The notes below the pieces were generated by a model that ran no database searches, had not been told where the DNA came from, and saw only the letters and a program-made list of their open reading frames with translations. Made by a program: the position numbers and the translations under genes. 64,000 nucleotides of DNA from M3007 sp031398055 (GTDB lineage Bacteria; Bacteroidota; Bacteroidia; Chitinophagales; Saprospiraceae): assembly GCA_031398055.1 (NCBI GenBank), contig JANNMS010000111.1, forward strand, positions 1 through 64,000, given 5' to 3'. Shown piece after piece: positions 8,687 to 18,032 of this stretch (position 1 is its first letter; every line of letters starts with the position of its first letter).

Positions 8687-9298
8687 GTGGAATACGGGTT
8701 TAACAAGCGGCCAGACGGGGGAGGTTTTAACAGAGAAAACCGCGACCGCGACCGAAATTTTGGCCAACGCCGCGAATTTGGCGACCGCGACAATCGTGGT
8801 GGCGACCAGCGGGGCGGCGGTTTTCAACGCCGCGAACCACGCGAACCACGCGAGGATCGGGGCGACCGCGATGAAAGTGTTTTTTCAAAAAGGGTACGGG
8901 CAGGCCGCCGCAGAACCTACTTTTTTGATGTTCGGAAAACACGCGGCGAGGATTTTTTCATCACCATCACGGAAAGCACCCGCCGCGAGGACGGTTTTGG
9001 CTACCGTCGGCACAAAATTTTTCTGTACAAAGAGGATTTCAACCGTTTTGTGGAAGGTTTGACCGAAGTGGTCAACCATGTCAAAACAGATTTGATGCCC
9101 GATTTTGATTACGAAGAGTTTGACCGCCGCCAAGCCGAGTGGGAAGCCTCAAACAAAGAAAACGCGGAAAACGGCGGCGCACCGGACGACCACGATGACC
9201 ACCCGGAAACCGAAGACCACCACGACGACGACGAAAAAGAAAAAGCACCAGTAAAAATTGCACCGGCGAGCAAGGATGACGACGACATGAATTGGTAA
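8687..9298 (+). CDS. PUR-family (DUF3276) DNA/RNA-binding protein with R/G/D-rich tail
   Basis: 203 residues. A GTG start is required: an in-frame TGA lies two codons upstream at 8681 and no other Met precedes the domain. Residues about 1-62 are disordered and rich in Arg, Asp and Gly (NRENRDRDRNFGQRR, DQRGGGFQRREPREPRE). Residues about 65-140 form the PUR domain (VFSKRVRAGRRRTYFFDVR, DFFITITEST, HKIFLYKEDFNRFVEGL), which binds single-stranded nucleic acid. The C-terminus is very acidic (DDHDDHPETEDHHDDDEKE). An RNA-binding regulatory role is inferred. Confidence 0.85.
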   Translation: MEYGFNKRPDGGGFNRENRDRDRNFGQRREFGDRDNRGGDQRGGGFQRREPREPREDRGDRDESVFSKRVRAGRRRTYFFDVRKTRGEDFFITITESTRREDGFGYRRHKIFLYKEDFNRFVEGLTEVVNHVKTDLMPDFDYEEFDRRQAEWEASNKENAENGGAPDDHDDHPETEDHHDDDEKEKAPVKIAPASKDDDDMNW

Positions 9299-9341
9299 AA
9301 AAACGTCCGACCTGCCATTCTTTTCGGGTAAAAATAAAAGT

Positions 9342-9388
9342 AAAAAACGAGGTGTGTCGTCCAGTGCGGCCACTTCGTTTTTTTTAAA
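9342..9388 (+). terminator. Terminator after the PUR gene
   Basis: A stem of about 13 bp with one G-U pair (9342-9354 with 9371-9384; core aaaacgaggtg), followed by T residues. A TAAATTTG at 9385-9392 overlaps its 3' edge and could serve as the gltA -7 element. Confidence 0.65.
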
Positions 9389-9477
9389 TTTGGCATAAAA
9401 TGGCTGAACAAAAACCCATTTGAAACGTCCAACCATTTTAAAATCACCTTCCCTAACCATCGAATTTTTGAAAGAAA

Positions 9478-10791
9478 ATGGATCTTTTAAAACAACTTTT
9501 TAGTGAAAAAGCGGCTGCACAAGCCAAAGAAGTCAAAGAAATCCTGAAAGAACACGGCACCATGAAAGTGGACGAAGTGGACATTTCGCAAGTGTACGGC
9601 GGGATGCGCGACATCACTTCCATGCTTTGGGAACCTTCGCTTTTGGATTCCGAAGAAGGTATTCGGTTCCGCGGTTTTTCGATTCCCGAACTCCAAAAAC
9701 AGCTTCCTGCCGCGCCCGGAGGCAAAGAACCGCTGCCCGAAGGCCTGTTCTGGTTGATGTTGGTCGGCGAAATGCCGACTGCGGAAAACGTGAAATGGCT
9801 CACCGACAATTGGGTGCGCCGGGCAAATGTGCCCGACCATGTTTTCAAAGCCATCGAAGCCCTGCCGCTCGATTCGCACCCGATGACCCAGTTTTCCATC
9901 GGAATCATGGCGATGCAAAACACCAGCGTTTTTGCGCAGCGGTACACCGCGGGCATGAACAAAAGTGAATATTGGGACGCTACTTATGAAGACACGATGA
10001 ATATTTTGGCGCGGCTGCCACGCATTGCGGCGTATATTTTTAACCGCGTTTACCGCGGCGGCGAGCAGGTTTTGCCGGATATTTCATTGGACTGGGGCGC
10101 AAATTTTGCCCACATGCTAGGTTTCAAGGACGCGGGTTTCAAAGAATATATGCGCCTTTTCTTGACAATTCATGCCGACCACGAGGGCGGAAATGCTTCG
10201 GCGCACACGACGCACCTGGTCGGTTCGACTTTGAGCGACCCGTATTTGTCGTTCGCTGCGGCGATGAACGCGCTCGCCGGACCGTTGCACGGCCTTGCAA
10301 ATCAGGAAGTTGTGCGTTGGATCCAACGAATGAACGAAATTTTGGGCACCTCAAAACCCACCCGCGAACAGATTTCAGAATATGTGAAAAGCACTTTGGC
10401 CAGCGGCCGGGTCATTCCGGGCTACGGCCACGCGGTTTTGCGGAAACCCGACCCGCGATTCATGGCGCAGCGTGCTTTTGCGGAGGAAAACGTGCCCGAT
10501 TCGGATCTGGTAAAAACGGTCTGGAAAATTTTCGACGTCGTCCCGCCCATCCTCGGAGGCATCGGAAAAATCAAAAACCCGTGGCCGAACGTGGATTCAC
10601 ATTCCGGTGCCCTGCTCGTCCATTATGGCATGACGGAGTACAATTATTATACGGTGTTGTTCGGCGTGAGCCGTGCGCTCGGTGTTTTGGCGGCACAATG
10701 TTGGTCTCGCGCCCTCGGCCTGCCGCTCGAACGTCCAAAATCGGTGACTACCGAATGGATAAAAGATTTTATAAAAAACCAATCAAAATGA
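9478..10791 (+). CDS. gltA: Citrate synthase, eukaryote-like type
   Basis: 437 residues. It condenses acetyl-CoA and oxaloacetate to citrate, opening the TCA cycle. Catalytic residues are recognisable: His in HADHEGGNASAH, His in GYGHAVLRKPDPR and Asp in NVDSHSGALLVHYG, equivalent to His274, His320 and Asp375 of pig citrate synthase. PLHGLANQEV is also typical of the mitochondrial-like group rather than the hexameric E. coli enzyme, as in many Bacteroidota. Its stop codon overlaps the pdxA start (ATGA), indicating an operon with translational coupling. Confidence 0.95.
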   Translation: MDLLKQLFSEKAAAQAKEVKEILKEHGTMKVDEVDISQVYGGMRDITSMLWEPSLLDSEEGIRFRGFSIPELQKQLPAAPGGKEPLPEGLFWLMLVGEMPTAENVKWLTDNWVRRANVPDHVFKAIEALPLDSHPMTQFSIGIMAMQNTSVFAQRYTAGMNKSEYWDATYEDTMNILARLPRIAAYIFNRVYRGGEQVLPDISLDWGANFAHMLGFKDAGFKEYMRLFLTIHADHEGGNASAHTTHLVGSTLSDPYLSFAAAMNALAGPLHGLANQEVVRWIQRMNEILGTSKPTREQISEYVKSTLASGRVIPGYGHAVLRKPDPRFMAQRAFAEENVPDSDLVKTVWKIFDVVPPILGGIGKIKNPWPNVDSHSGALLVHYGMTEYNYYTVLFGVSRALGVLAAQCWSRALGLPLERPKSVTTEWIKDFIKNQSK

Positions 10792-11879
10792 TAACTATCG
10801 GAATCACCTGCGGCGACATCAACGGCATCGGCCTGGAAGTAATCCTGAAAGCCTTTGCTTTGAAAAACGCAGGAAAATTTTTCAAAATCATCATTTATGG
10901 CAGCACCAAAGTGGTGGCCTACCATAAAAATATCATCACCCAGGAAAATATCCAGTTTTACTCCATCAATTCGCCGGAGGAAGCCGAGGCCAACCGTTTT
11001 AACATCATCAATTGTTGGCACGACAACGTAAATATTACCCTCGGAAAACCAACGGAAGAAGGCGGACGCTGTGCTTTTGATGCCATCAAACGTGCGACCG
11101 ACGATTTGAAAAATGGATATTTGGATGCCATCGTCACCGGGCCGATCAACAAAAGTGCGATGCGGATGGCTAAATTCCCGTTCGTCGGCCACACCGAATA
11201 CATGACCAAAGAACTCGGCGACACGGAATCGGTGATGCTGATGGTCAGCGACAATTTGCGCGTCGGGCTGGTCACGAACCATTTGCCCATCAAAGACGTG
11301 GCGAAAGCCATCACCCGCGACAAGGTTTTTAAAAAAATCATCGTCATGGCCGAGACCCTCAAAATTGATTTCGACATCAACAAACCGACCATCGCCGTTT
11401 TGGGGCTCAACCCGCACGCCGGCGACGAAGGTGCGATTGGCGACGAAGACGATAAAATCATCCGCACGGCCATCGAAGATGCAAAAAATCGAGGCGTTGC
11501 AGTTTTTGGCCCGTACCCTGCCGACGGATTTTTTGGGTCGTCGCAGCACGTGAAATTTGACGGCGTTTTGGCGATGTACCACGACCAAGGTTTGGTGCCG
11601 TTCAAAACTTTGTCGTTCGGCGCGGGCGTGAATTACACCGCAGGTTTGGCCGCAGTCCGCACCTCGCCCGACCACGGCACGGCTTACGACATCGCCGGAA
11701 AAGGCGAGGCCGACGAAGGTTCGATGATGAAAGCCGTTTTTCTGGCCGCCGACATCGTTCGGAATCGAAATGAATATTTGGAAATGCACGCCAACTCGGT
11801 CGAGCGGCGCAAGCAAAAATCACTGGTCAGCGAAACTGGCGACGATGAAGTGATTGAAAATGTTTTGCTGGAAGAGTAG
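10788..11879 (+). CDS. pdxA: 4-hydroxythreonine-4-phosphate dehydrogenase
   Basis: 363 residues from the ATG that overlaps the gltA stop by four bases. The reading frame is open further upstream, but only through gltA. Family motifs include ITCGDINGIGLEV, VTGPINKSAM, FVGHTEYM, GLNPHAGDEG, MYHDQGLVPFK and RTSPDHGTAYDIAGKGEAD; the conserved His and Asp residues in these bind the divalent metal. It oxidises 4-phosphohydroxy-L-threonine in the DXP-dependent route to pyridoxal phosphate. Length is typical. It converges on rfaE2, and a long palindrome fills the gap. Confidence 0.95.
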   Translation: MITIGITCGDINGIGLEVILKAFALKNAGKFFKIIIYGSTKVVAYHKNIITQENIQFYSINSPEEAEANRFNIINCWHDNVNITLGKPTEEGGRCAFDAIKRATDDLKNGYLDAIVTGPINKSAMRMAKFPFVGHTEYMTKELGDTESVMLMVSDNLRVGLVTNHLPIKDVAKAITRDKVFKKIIVMAETLKIDFDINKPTIAVLGLNPHAGDEGAIGDEDDKIIRTAIEDAKNRGVAVFGPYPADGFFGSSQHVKFDGVLAMYHDQGLVPFKTLSFGAGVNYTAGLAAVRTSPDHGTAYDIAGKGEADEGSMMKAVFLAADIVRNRNEYLEMHANSVERRKQKSLVSETGDDEVIENVLLEE

Positions 11880-11887
11880 TTTTTTTA

Positions 11888-11985
11888 AAAACGTCAGAAT
11901 CAGAATTTACTGAATTTTAGGATTTTCAAAATGACAACCAATTTTGAAAATTCTAAAATTCAGTAAATTCTGATTCTGACGTTTT
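11888..11985. repeat. 45-bp intergenic palindrome between pdxA and rfaE2
   Basis: Arms 11888-11932 and 11941-11985 are complementary over 45 positions with a single mismatch, around an 8-base loop. It fills the whole gap between two convergent stop codons. It probably acts as a bidirectional terminator and belongs to the intergenic palindrome group described in the findings. Confidence 0.9.
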
Positions 11986-12483
11986 CTATTTCTGCGAACC
12001 CAAAATTTTCTGCTCAATCGAAGTCGTCGAATAACCATCCACAAAAGGCAAACTCCGCACCGCGCCGCCATTTTTCAAAACCAAATCTGCGCCCACAATT
12101 TGCTGCGGCTGCCAATCCCCACCTTTTACCAACACGTCGGGCAGTATTTTTTCAATCAAATTTAAAGGCGTGTCCTCTTCAAAAATGATGACCGCATCCA
12201 CAAATTCTAGCGAAGCGAGGGCAAAAAGCCGCGTCGCTTCGTCATTAATTGGCCGATTTTGACCTTTCAATCGGCGGACGGAAGACGCAGAATTCATGCC
12301 GACCACCAATTTGTCTCCCAAATCTCGCGCCGCGGCGAGGTAATGCAAATGCCCAAAATGTAAAATATCAAAACAGCCGTTTGTGAAAACGACCTTTTTC
12401 CCGACCTGCCTCCAATTTGAAATTTGGGTTTCCAAAGTTTCGGGACGGAGGATTTTTTTTTCTATTTTTGAAAAATGGGTCAT
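11986..12483 (-). CDS. rfaE2: D-glycero-beta-D-manno-heptose 1-phosphate adenylyltransferase
   Basis: 165 residues, equivalent to the C-terminal nucleotidyltransferase half of HldE. The motif TNGCFDILHFGHLHYL is the cytidylyltransferase-type HxGH site; GDKLVVGMNS, VRRLKGQNRPIND and the C-terminal DGYSTTSIEQKI are typical of RfaE2. It transfers AMP to heptose 1-phosphate in ADP-heptose synthesis for lipopolysaccharide. Its start overlaps the end of the upstream membrane-protein gene by four bases, so they are co-transcribed. No kinase half is fused here. Confidence 0.92.
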   Translation of the reverse strand: MTHFSKIEKKILRPETLETQISNWRQVGKKVVFTNGCFDILHFGHLHYLAAARDLGDKLVVGMNSASSVRRLKGQNRPINDEATRLFALASLEFVDAVIIFEEDTPLNLIEKILPDVLVKGGDWQPQQIVGADLVLKNGGAVRSLPFVDGYSTTSIEQKILGSQK

Positions 12484-13547
12484 CCAGAAACGGCAGTTTT
12501 TTTATTTAAAATTGGCAACAAAATCAAGGCAAGACACCCCGCCACGATATTGTAAAAAATCTGAATCGCAAAAAACGAGATGTTCGCGTACGAAAAACCA
12601 TCGCCGCCGTCGATGCCATAAATTGCCAACGCCGCGATGCAAAGTGCATGAAAAGTACCCATCCCGCCCGGCGATGGAATCAAAAAACCGAGCGTTCCGA
12701 GCACAAAAATCATCAAAGCGGCCTGCAAATCGAGGTGCGCAGTCGGCGGAAAAGCGTACAAACCAAACACACATTGCAGGAAAAACATCACCCAAATCCC
12801 GATGGAGTAAAACCAAAACCAGCCCGGTTTTTCCAAACTAAAAACACTTCGCAAACCAGCATGAAAACCTTCCAGTAAGATGATAACTTTTTGAAAAACA
12901 GGGAGTTGCAGCAGTTTTTTTCTAAAAATAAAAAACAAAACCACGCTCGCCGCGCCACCAAAAAGCAGAACTTGAAAAATCGGATTCGACATCAAACCGC
13001 CGCTGGATTGGCCATTGCCAGACGTTGAATTTTTTGAAATAAAATCCAACAACACCCCGCCCTGCAACAAAAACGCCAGCCCGATGGCCAGCAGCAAACA
13101 TAAAAAATCTATCATTCTATCCAAGACCATCGTACCCATCACTTTTTCGAGGGGGATTTTTTCGTACTTCGCCAGCGAACCCGCCCGCACCACTTCGCCG
13201 ATTCTTGGGAAACCGAGATTGGCAAAATATCCGAGAAAAATGGTGAGCAACGAATTGCTGAATTTCACCGGGTGGCCAATCGGCGCGAGCATCATTTGCC
13301 AGCGGCGCGCCCGGAAAATATTGCTCACCGTGAACGCGACCATCACCAAAAACATCCACCACAAATTGATGGTCGAAAAGTCGTCGAGCAGTTTTTTTAT
13401 CAAACTGCACTCGCCAGGTGGCACGCCGTCGAGTTGGCATTGGGCTTGGAAAGCGGCATTTTGACTGCGGAAAACCAGCCATAAAATGGCACTGCCCAAA
13501 CCGAGAAAGCCGAGAAATTGTAGGATTTTTTTTAAAGAAGAAGGCAT
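12480..13547 (-). CDS. Lysylphosphatidylglycerol synthase TM region / UPF0104 family integral membrane protein
   Basis: 355 residues with about eight hydrophobic segments. The pattern SNIFRARRWQMML, GYFANLGFPRIGEVVRAG and VLDRMIDFLCLL early, then FLIPSPGGMGTFHALC near the C-terminus, is the signature of the flippase-like LPG-synthase TM family. The C-terminal soluble lysyltransferase domain of MprF is absent. It may move or modify a lipid-linked substrate in the inner membrane; the substrate is unknown. It sits in the minus-strand group murQ / this gene / rfaE2, suggesting an envelope role. Confidence 0.82.
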   Translation of the reverse strand: MPSSLKKILQFLGFLGLGSAILWLVFRSQNAAFQAQCQLDGVPPGECSLIKKLLDDFSTINLWWMFLVMVAFTVSNIFRARRWQMMLAPIGHPVKFSNSLLTIFLGYFANLGFPRIGEVVRAGSLAKYEKIPLEKVMGTMVLDRMIDFLCLLLAIGLAFLLQGGVLLDFISKNSTSGNGQSSGGLMSNPIFQVLLFGGAASVVLFFIFRKKLLQLPVFQKVIILLEGFHAGLRSVFSLEKPGWFWFYSIGIWVMFFLQCVFGLYAFPPTAHLDLQAALMIFVLGTLGFLIPSPGGMGTFHALCIAALAIYGIDGGDGFSYANISFFAIQIFYNIVAGCLALILLPILNKKTAVSG

Positions 13548-13597
13548 AATTTAAAGGAAAAATAGGGCGGCAAAGGTGGGGAAATTTGGACGGTTAA

Positions 13598-14410
13598 CTA
13601 TTTTTTCAAAACATTTTCCACCGCCGAGCGCACATTTCCATATTTCAAAAGTAAAGTTTTTGCGGCCTCGTAATTTTTCAAATCGGCCAATTGCATCACC
13701 ATTTTCACGCCTCGGTCTACCAATTTTTCATTTGACAATTGCATATCCACCATTTTGTTGTCCTTCACCCGACCGAGCGCGACCATCACGGAAGTCGAAA
13801 TCATGTTCAAAACTAATTTTTGCGCCGTGCCTGCTTTCATCCGCGAACTGCCGGTAATAAATTCTGGCCCGACGACCACAACTATCGGAAAATCAGCAAC
13901 TTGTGAAAGCGGCGAACCCGGATTGCAAGAAATACTGCCCGTCAAAATCCCATTTTCACGACATTTTTTCAAACCAAAAACAACATACGGCGTCGTCCCA
14001 GAAGCCGCGATGCCCAAAACCACGTCATTTTCATCAATTCCGTGCGCCTGCAAATCTGCCCAGGCCTGCTCCGTGCTGTCCTCTGCATTTTCGACGGCTT
14101 TTCGGATGGCCGTGTCGCCGCCAGCAATCAATCCGACGACCCAGCCGGGCGGCGCACCAAAAGTTGGGGGAATTTCGGAAGCATCCAGCACGCCCATCCG
14201 ACCGCTCGTGCCTGCGCCGATGTAAAAAAGCCGCCCGCCGTTTTTCATTTTTTCAATAATTTGAACGACCAATTTTTCGATTTCGGGGATGACTTTTTCC
14301 ACAGCCAGCGGCACAGTTTGGTCTTCGCGGTTGATGTTGGTGAGCAGTTCGAGTGCCGACATTTTTTCGAGGTGGCGATATTTTGAACTTGATTCTGTTA
14401 TTTTTTCCAT
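13598..14410 (-). CDS. murQ: N-acetylmuramic acid 6-phosphate etherase
   Basis: 270 residues from MEKITESSSKYRHLEKMSAL, chosen because TE.S..Y..L is the usual MurQ N-terminus; the frame is open 15 codons further upstream. The SIS domain is clear: GRLFYIGAGTSGRMGVLDASEIPPTFG, then GIAASGTTPYVVFGL and TGSSRMKAGTAQKLVLNM. It cleaves the lactyl ether of MurNAc-6-phosphate in cell-wall recycling. No etherase partner such as a MurNAc PTS or kinase is adjacent. Confidence 0.95.
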   Translation of the reverse strand: MEKITESSSKYRHLEKMSALELLTNINREDQTVPLAVEKVIPEIEKLVVQIIEKMKNGGRLFYIGAGTSGRMGVLDASEIPPTFGAPPGWVVGLIAGGDTAIRKAVENAEDSTEQAWADLQAHGIDENDVVLGIAASGTTPYVVFGLKKCRENGILTGSISCNPGSPLSQVADFPIVVVVGPEFITGSSRMKAGTAQKLVLNMISTSVMVALGRVKDNKMVDMQLSNEKLVDRGVKMVMQLADLKNYEAAKTLLLKYGNVRSAVENVLKK

Positions 14411-14484
14411 TTCAAAAAGATTGTTTGTCAAAAATTTAGCTAAAAAAATGTGCAACCGTCCGTCGGTTTCTTAAAATTGCGTGG

Positions 14485-14492
14485 CAAAAGTA
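14485..14492 (-). promoter_or_regulatory. -7 promoter element of murQ (TACTTTTG on the minus strand)
   Basis: Exact TAnnTTTG match on the minus strand, 74 bases upstream of the murQ ATG, continuing as TACTTTTGCC like other promoters in this window. Confidence 0.55.
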
Positions 14493-14553
14493 GCCCCGTT
14501 TGTCTTTTTGAAAAATTACCTTCGCCAAGTTATTGGACGCCAGATTATGGACA

Positions 14554-14595
14554 TTGGACTTTGGACAATTGTCGATTCCAACGTCCAAAATCCAA
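14554..14595. repeat. Palindrome upstream of recJ
   Basis: A 13-bp stem with one G-U pair (14554-14566 with 14583-14595; arm ttggactttggac). The left arm is preceded by related words (ttggacgcc, atggacattgg). It ends 11 bases before the recJ ATG and belongs to the intergenic palindrome group. Confidence 0.7.
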
Positions 14596-14606
14596 TCTCC
14601 TAAAAA

Positions 14607-16313
14607 ATGAAAGAAACCCGCTGGACAACACTCCCTGCCGACGAAAGTGCCGTGACGCATTTGCAGGAGACCTTGAAAATTGACCGGATGTTTTGCCGGT
14701 TGCTGGTGCAGCGGGGCGTGAAGACTTTTGACGAGGCACGGCAGTTTTTTCGCCCGTCGCTCGACAATTTGCACGACCCTTTTTTGATGGCCGACATGGA
14801 CAAAGCGGTGGCGCGACTTTCACAAGCCATTGAAAATGAGGAGCGTATCTTACTTTATGGCGATTACGATGTGGACGGGACGACGAGCGTGGCGTTGATG
14901 TATTCGTGGCTTTCCAATTTTCACTACAACTTAGATTATTACCTGCCCGACCGCGAAAAAGAGGGTTACGGCATTAGTTTGGCGGGCGTCGAATATGCCC
15001 GCGAGACGGCTTGTCCGCTCGTGATTGCGATGGATTGCGGCATCAAATCGCACGCGGCAGTGACTTTGGCCAATACTTATGGCATTGATTTTATCATTTG
15101 CGACCACCATTTGCCGGAAGGAGGCCTGCCCGATGCTTTCGCAAATGTGGATCCGAAACGCCCCGATTGCCCGTACCCTTTCAAAGATTTGAGCGGTTGT
15201 GGCATCGCTTTCAAATTGGCACAGGCCTACGCCCAACAAAACAACGTCCCGGTGGACGAACTCGAACATTTGCTCGACCTCGTAGCCGTCAGCATTGCCT
15301 GCGACATCGTGCCGATGGTCGGCGAAAATCGGACGATGGCGCATTTTGGTTTGCAACGGCTCAACCGCGAGCCGCGCGTCGGTTTGTGGGCTTTGATCCA
15401 ACGTTGTGGGAGGACTTTTCCATTGACCGTCAGCGATTTAGTGTTTGGTTTGGGGCCTTTGATAAATGCCGCCGGGCGGGTCAGCGATGCCCGCGAAGCG
15501 GTGAAAATGATGATTTCTGCCGACAAACAATCGGCTTTGGACAATGCAAATATGCTCGTCCAACGCAATTTGCAACGCCGCGAAGTGGATTTTGAAACCG
15601 TGAAAATCGCGCGCCACCGAATCACTTCCGAGCCTGTTTGGAAAGACCGGCGGAGCATCGTGCTGTTCGACCCGGATTGGCACAAAGGAATTATTGGCAT
15701 CGTGGCGAGCCGTTTGTCCGAAGAATTTCACCGCCCGACGGTCATTTTGACACAGTCCGACGGGCGGGTTTTTGGTTCGGCGCGGTCGGTTCCGGGGTTC
15801 GATTTGTACGCCGCGCTCGAAACTTGCGAGGCACTTTTTCATTCTTTTGGCGGCCACGCGCACGCGGCCGGGGTGCAAATGGCTCCCGAAAATGTGGTTT
15901 TGTTTGATGAAAAATTTGAAATGCTGGCCAAGCAGGGCATCAACCGAGAAATCGCAACGCAGGTCGTGGAAATCGCCGGAGAGTTGAATTTTGAACAAAT
16001 CAATGAAAAATTTTGGAAAATACTGCGGCAGTTCGCCCCGTTCGGGCCGCAAAATATGAACCCGATTTTCGTGGCGCGAAACGTGGTGGACACTGGAAAA
16101 TCGAGGTTTTTGGACAACAACCATGTCCGGTTTGCCGTCCGGCAGGAAAGCAGCGGCAATGTTTTGGGTGGGATTGGTTTTGGTTTGGGTAAAACTTTCA
16201 CGCTGCTGCGCGACAAAACTTTTGACATCGCCTACAATTTGCAGGAAGAAAACTGGCGCGGCGAGCGGATTTTGAGTATGATGGTGAAGGACATTCGTTT
16301 GGCAAGAAAGTAA
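14607..16313 (+). CDS. recJ: Single-stranded-DNA-specific exonuclease RecJ
   Basis: 568 residues. The DHH motifs are ordered: LLYGDYDVDGTTSVAL, MDCGIKSH, ICDHHLPEG and a later DLVAVSIACDIVPM; the C-terminal DHHA1 region carries SFGGHAHAAGVQM, followed by the OB-fold domain. RecJ degrades single-stranded DNA 5' to 3' in recombination and mismatch repair. Length is normal. A palindrome ends just before its start, and the sulfatase gene follows after 17 bases. Confidence 0.96.
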   Translation: MKETRWTTLPADESAVTHLQETLKIDRMFCRLLVQRGVKTFDEARQFFRPSLDNLHDPFLMADMDKAVARLSQAIENEERILLYGDYDVDGTTSVALMYSWLSNFHYNLDYYLPDREKEGYGISLAGVEYARETACPLVIAMDCGIKSHAAVTLANTYGIDFIICDHHLPEGGLPDAFANVDPKRPDCPYPFKDLSGCGIAFKLAQAYAQQNNVPVDELEHLLDLVAVSIACDIVPMVGENRTMAHFGLQRLNREPRVGLWALIQRCGRTFPLTVSDLVFGLGPLINAAGRVSDAREAVKMMISADKQSALDNANMLVQRNLQRREVDFETVKIARHRITSEPVWKDRRSIVLFDPDWHKGIIGIVASRLSEEFHRPTVILTQSDGRVFGSARSVPGFDLYAALETCEALFHSFGGHAHAAGVQMAPENVVLFDEKFEMLAKQGINREIATQVVEIAGELNFEQINEKFWKILRQFAPFGPQNMNPIFVARNVVDTGKSRFLDNNHVRFAVRQESSGNVLGGIGFGLGKTFTLLRDKTFDIAYNLQEENWRGERILSMMVKDIRLARK

Positions 16314-16330
16314 AAAACCAATTTAAAAAA

Positions 16331-17911
16331 ATGAAAAAAATCTTTATCACCATTTTCATTTTCGTGCTGGCGACGGCTCTTCGGGCGCAGCGAAATGTCA
16401 TCTTAATTATTGCCGATGATTTGGGCACGGATTACCTCGGTTTTTACGAAGACCACGCGGACACCGCCGCCGTGCCGAACATCCGAAAATTGCTGAAAAA
16501 CGGCGTTCGTTTTACGAATGCCATGTCCAATCCAGTTTGCTCGGCGACTCGCGCGGGCATTTTGACAGGTCAATATAGTTTTCGCACGGGCGTCGGCGGC
16601 ATTGTCGGTGCGGGGTCGGGGACATTGAATATCAACGAGTTAACTATTCCGCGACTCCTGAAAATTTACAAACCAAACGGTATCGGGACAGCCAACTGCG
16701 GAAAATGGCATCTCCACAATCCCATGCCTGCCACAAATTTGAACAACCCAAACACGATGGGTTACGACCTTTTTTCGGGCATTTTTATCGGAGCGTTGCC
16801 CAATTATTTCAATTGGACAAAAGTGACAAACGGCGTTTCGGCGACGGTGACAAATTACGCGACGACCGAGACGGTGAACAATGCGATTTCGTGGATTCAA
16901 ACCCAAAATCAGCAGCCATTTTTCTTGTGGCTGGCGTTCAACGCACCGCACGCGCCCTACCATTTGCCGCCGGCCGGGCTGCATTCGTACACCACTTTAC
17001 CCGGCACGCAGCAGCACATCAACCAGAACCCAAAATTGTATTTCAAAGCATCGCTCGAAGCACTCGACCACGAAATCGGACGGCTTTTTGACTCGCTCGA
17101 AGCCAAAAATTTGATGGACAGCACTGACATCATTTTTATCGGAGACAATGGAAATACCATTCAAACTGCCCAAATAACAAATACCAGCCGCGTAAAAGGA
17201 ACGATTTATCAATATGGCATCCACGTTCCGTTCATCATTTCTGGGCCGTCGGTCGTTGCGCCTGGTCGGGTCAGCGATGCGCTGGTGAACACGGTAGATT
17301 TGTTTGCCACGATTTTGGAAATGACTGGTTTTGCAGATTGGCAAAGCCAAATTTCTACGGGAAAACCAGTGGACAGCCGCAGCATTTTGCCCATTTTGAA
17401 AAATGAAAATGACAAAATCCGCGATTGGGTTTTTACCGAAATTTTCACAAACACGCCCGACGCCGACAACGGAAAAACGATGCGAAATCTCGATTTCAAA
17501 CTGCTCCGATTCGATGATGGCCGCGAAGAACTTTATCATTTGTCAGCCGACCCGGACGAATCGAACAACCTTTTGGCTGGCAATTTGAACGCCGTCGAAT
17601 TGGCCAATTATCAATATTTGTGCAGCGAAACGACAAATTTGGTGGGCAGCGGCTCGTTTTGCAATCCAGTCGTCGGGACAGATTTTTTAGATGAAAATGG
17701 CTCGGTTTCGGTTTTTCCCAATCCATTTTCGACGCGCATTTTTTTAAAAAATGCTTCTGAAAATGATTGGTTTGAAATGTCAAATTCTTTTGGGCAGATC
17801 CTTTTTTCTGGAAAAAATATTGAAAAAGAAGATTTTTCAAAACTGCCGAGCGGCGTTTATTTTTTGAAAATTGCGGGCAAGTTTTCAAAAATCATAACTG
17901 TTTACCACTGA
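16331..17911 (+). CDS. Secreted sulfatase with T9SS sorting domain
   Basis: 526 residues with a signal peptide (cleavage near ALRAQ). The alkaline-phosphatase-like fold shows the metal-binding IIADDLG near the N-terminus. Cys70 lies in CSATRAGILTGQ, the formylglycine site, here the C-x-A-x-R variant of C-x-P-x-R. GKWHL, FLWLAFNAPHAPYH and IGDNGNT complete the site. The last about 75 residues are a type A sorting domain (VFPNPFS, SGKNIEKEDF, SGVYFLKIAGK). It should hydrolyse sulfate esters, probably of polysaccharides, outside the cell. Maturation needs a formylglycine-generating enzyme, not encoded here. Confidence 0.9.
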   Translation: MKKIFITIFIFVLATALRAQRNVILIIADDLGTDYLGFYEDHADTAAVPNIRKLLKNGVRFTNAMSNPVCSATRAGILTGQYSFRTGVGGIVGAGSGTLNINELTIPRLLKIYKPNGIGTANCGKWHLHNPMPATNLNNPNTMGYDLFSGIFIGALPNYFNWTKVTNGVSATVTNYATTETVNNAISWIQTQNQQPFFLWLAFNAPHAPYHLPPAGLHSYTTLPGTQQHINQNPKLYFKASLEALDHEIGRLFDSLEAKNLMDSTDIIFIGDNGNTIQTAQITNTSRVKGTIYQYGIHVPFIISGPSVVAPGRVSDALVNTVDLFATILEMTGFADWQSQISTGKPVDSRSILPILKNENDKIRDWVFTEIFTNTPDADNGKTMRNLDFKLLRFDDGREELYHLSADPDESNNLLAGNLNAVELANYQYLCSETTNLVGSGSFCNPVVGTDFLDENGSVSVFPNPFSTRIFLKNASENDWFEMSNSFGQILFSGKNIEKEDFSKLPSGVYFLKIAGKFSKIITVYH

Positions 17912-17913
17912 GA

Positions 17914-17999
17914 TTTTTTTTACCACAAAGTCACAAAGGAAACATAAGGTATTGATTTTTACCAACTTATGTTTCCTTTGTGTCTTTGTGGTAAAAAAA
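17914..17999. repeat. Palindrome between the sulfatase and CotH-like genes
   Basis: Arms of about 34 bases (17914-17948 and 17966-17999) with one clear mismatch; the left arm reads ttaccacaaagtcacaaagg. It lies just after the sulfatase stop codon and ends in a T run on the right arm, so it may terminate transcription. Its words resemble those of the palindrome at 48541-48620. Confidence 0.85.
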
Positions 18000-18032
18000 T
18001 ATTGTGGTAAATAAATCTAAAATTGAAATTTT

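Noticed and set aside
10647..11816. 389-residue minus-strand open frame
   Set aside because: It is antisense to pdxA, which is clearly identified; its composition (His/Asp/Val-rich) is that of a shadow frame.
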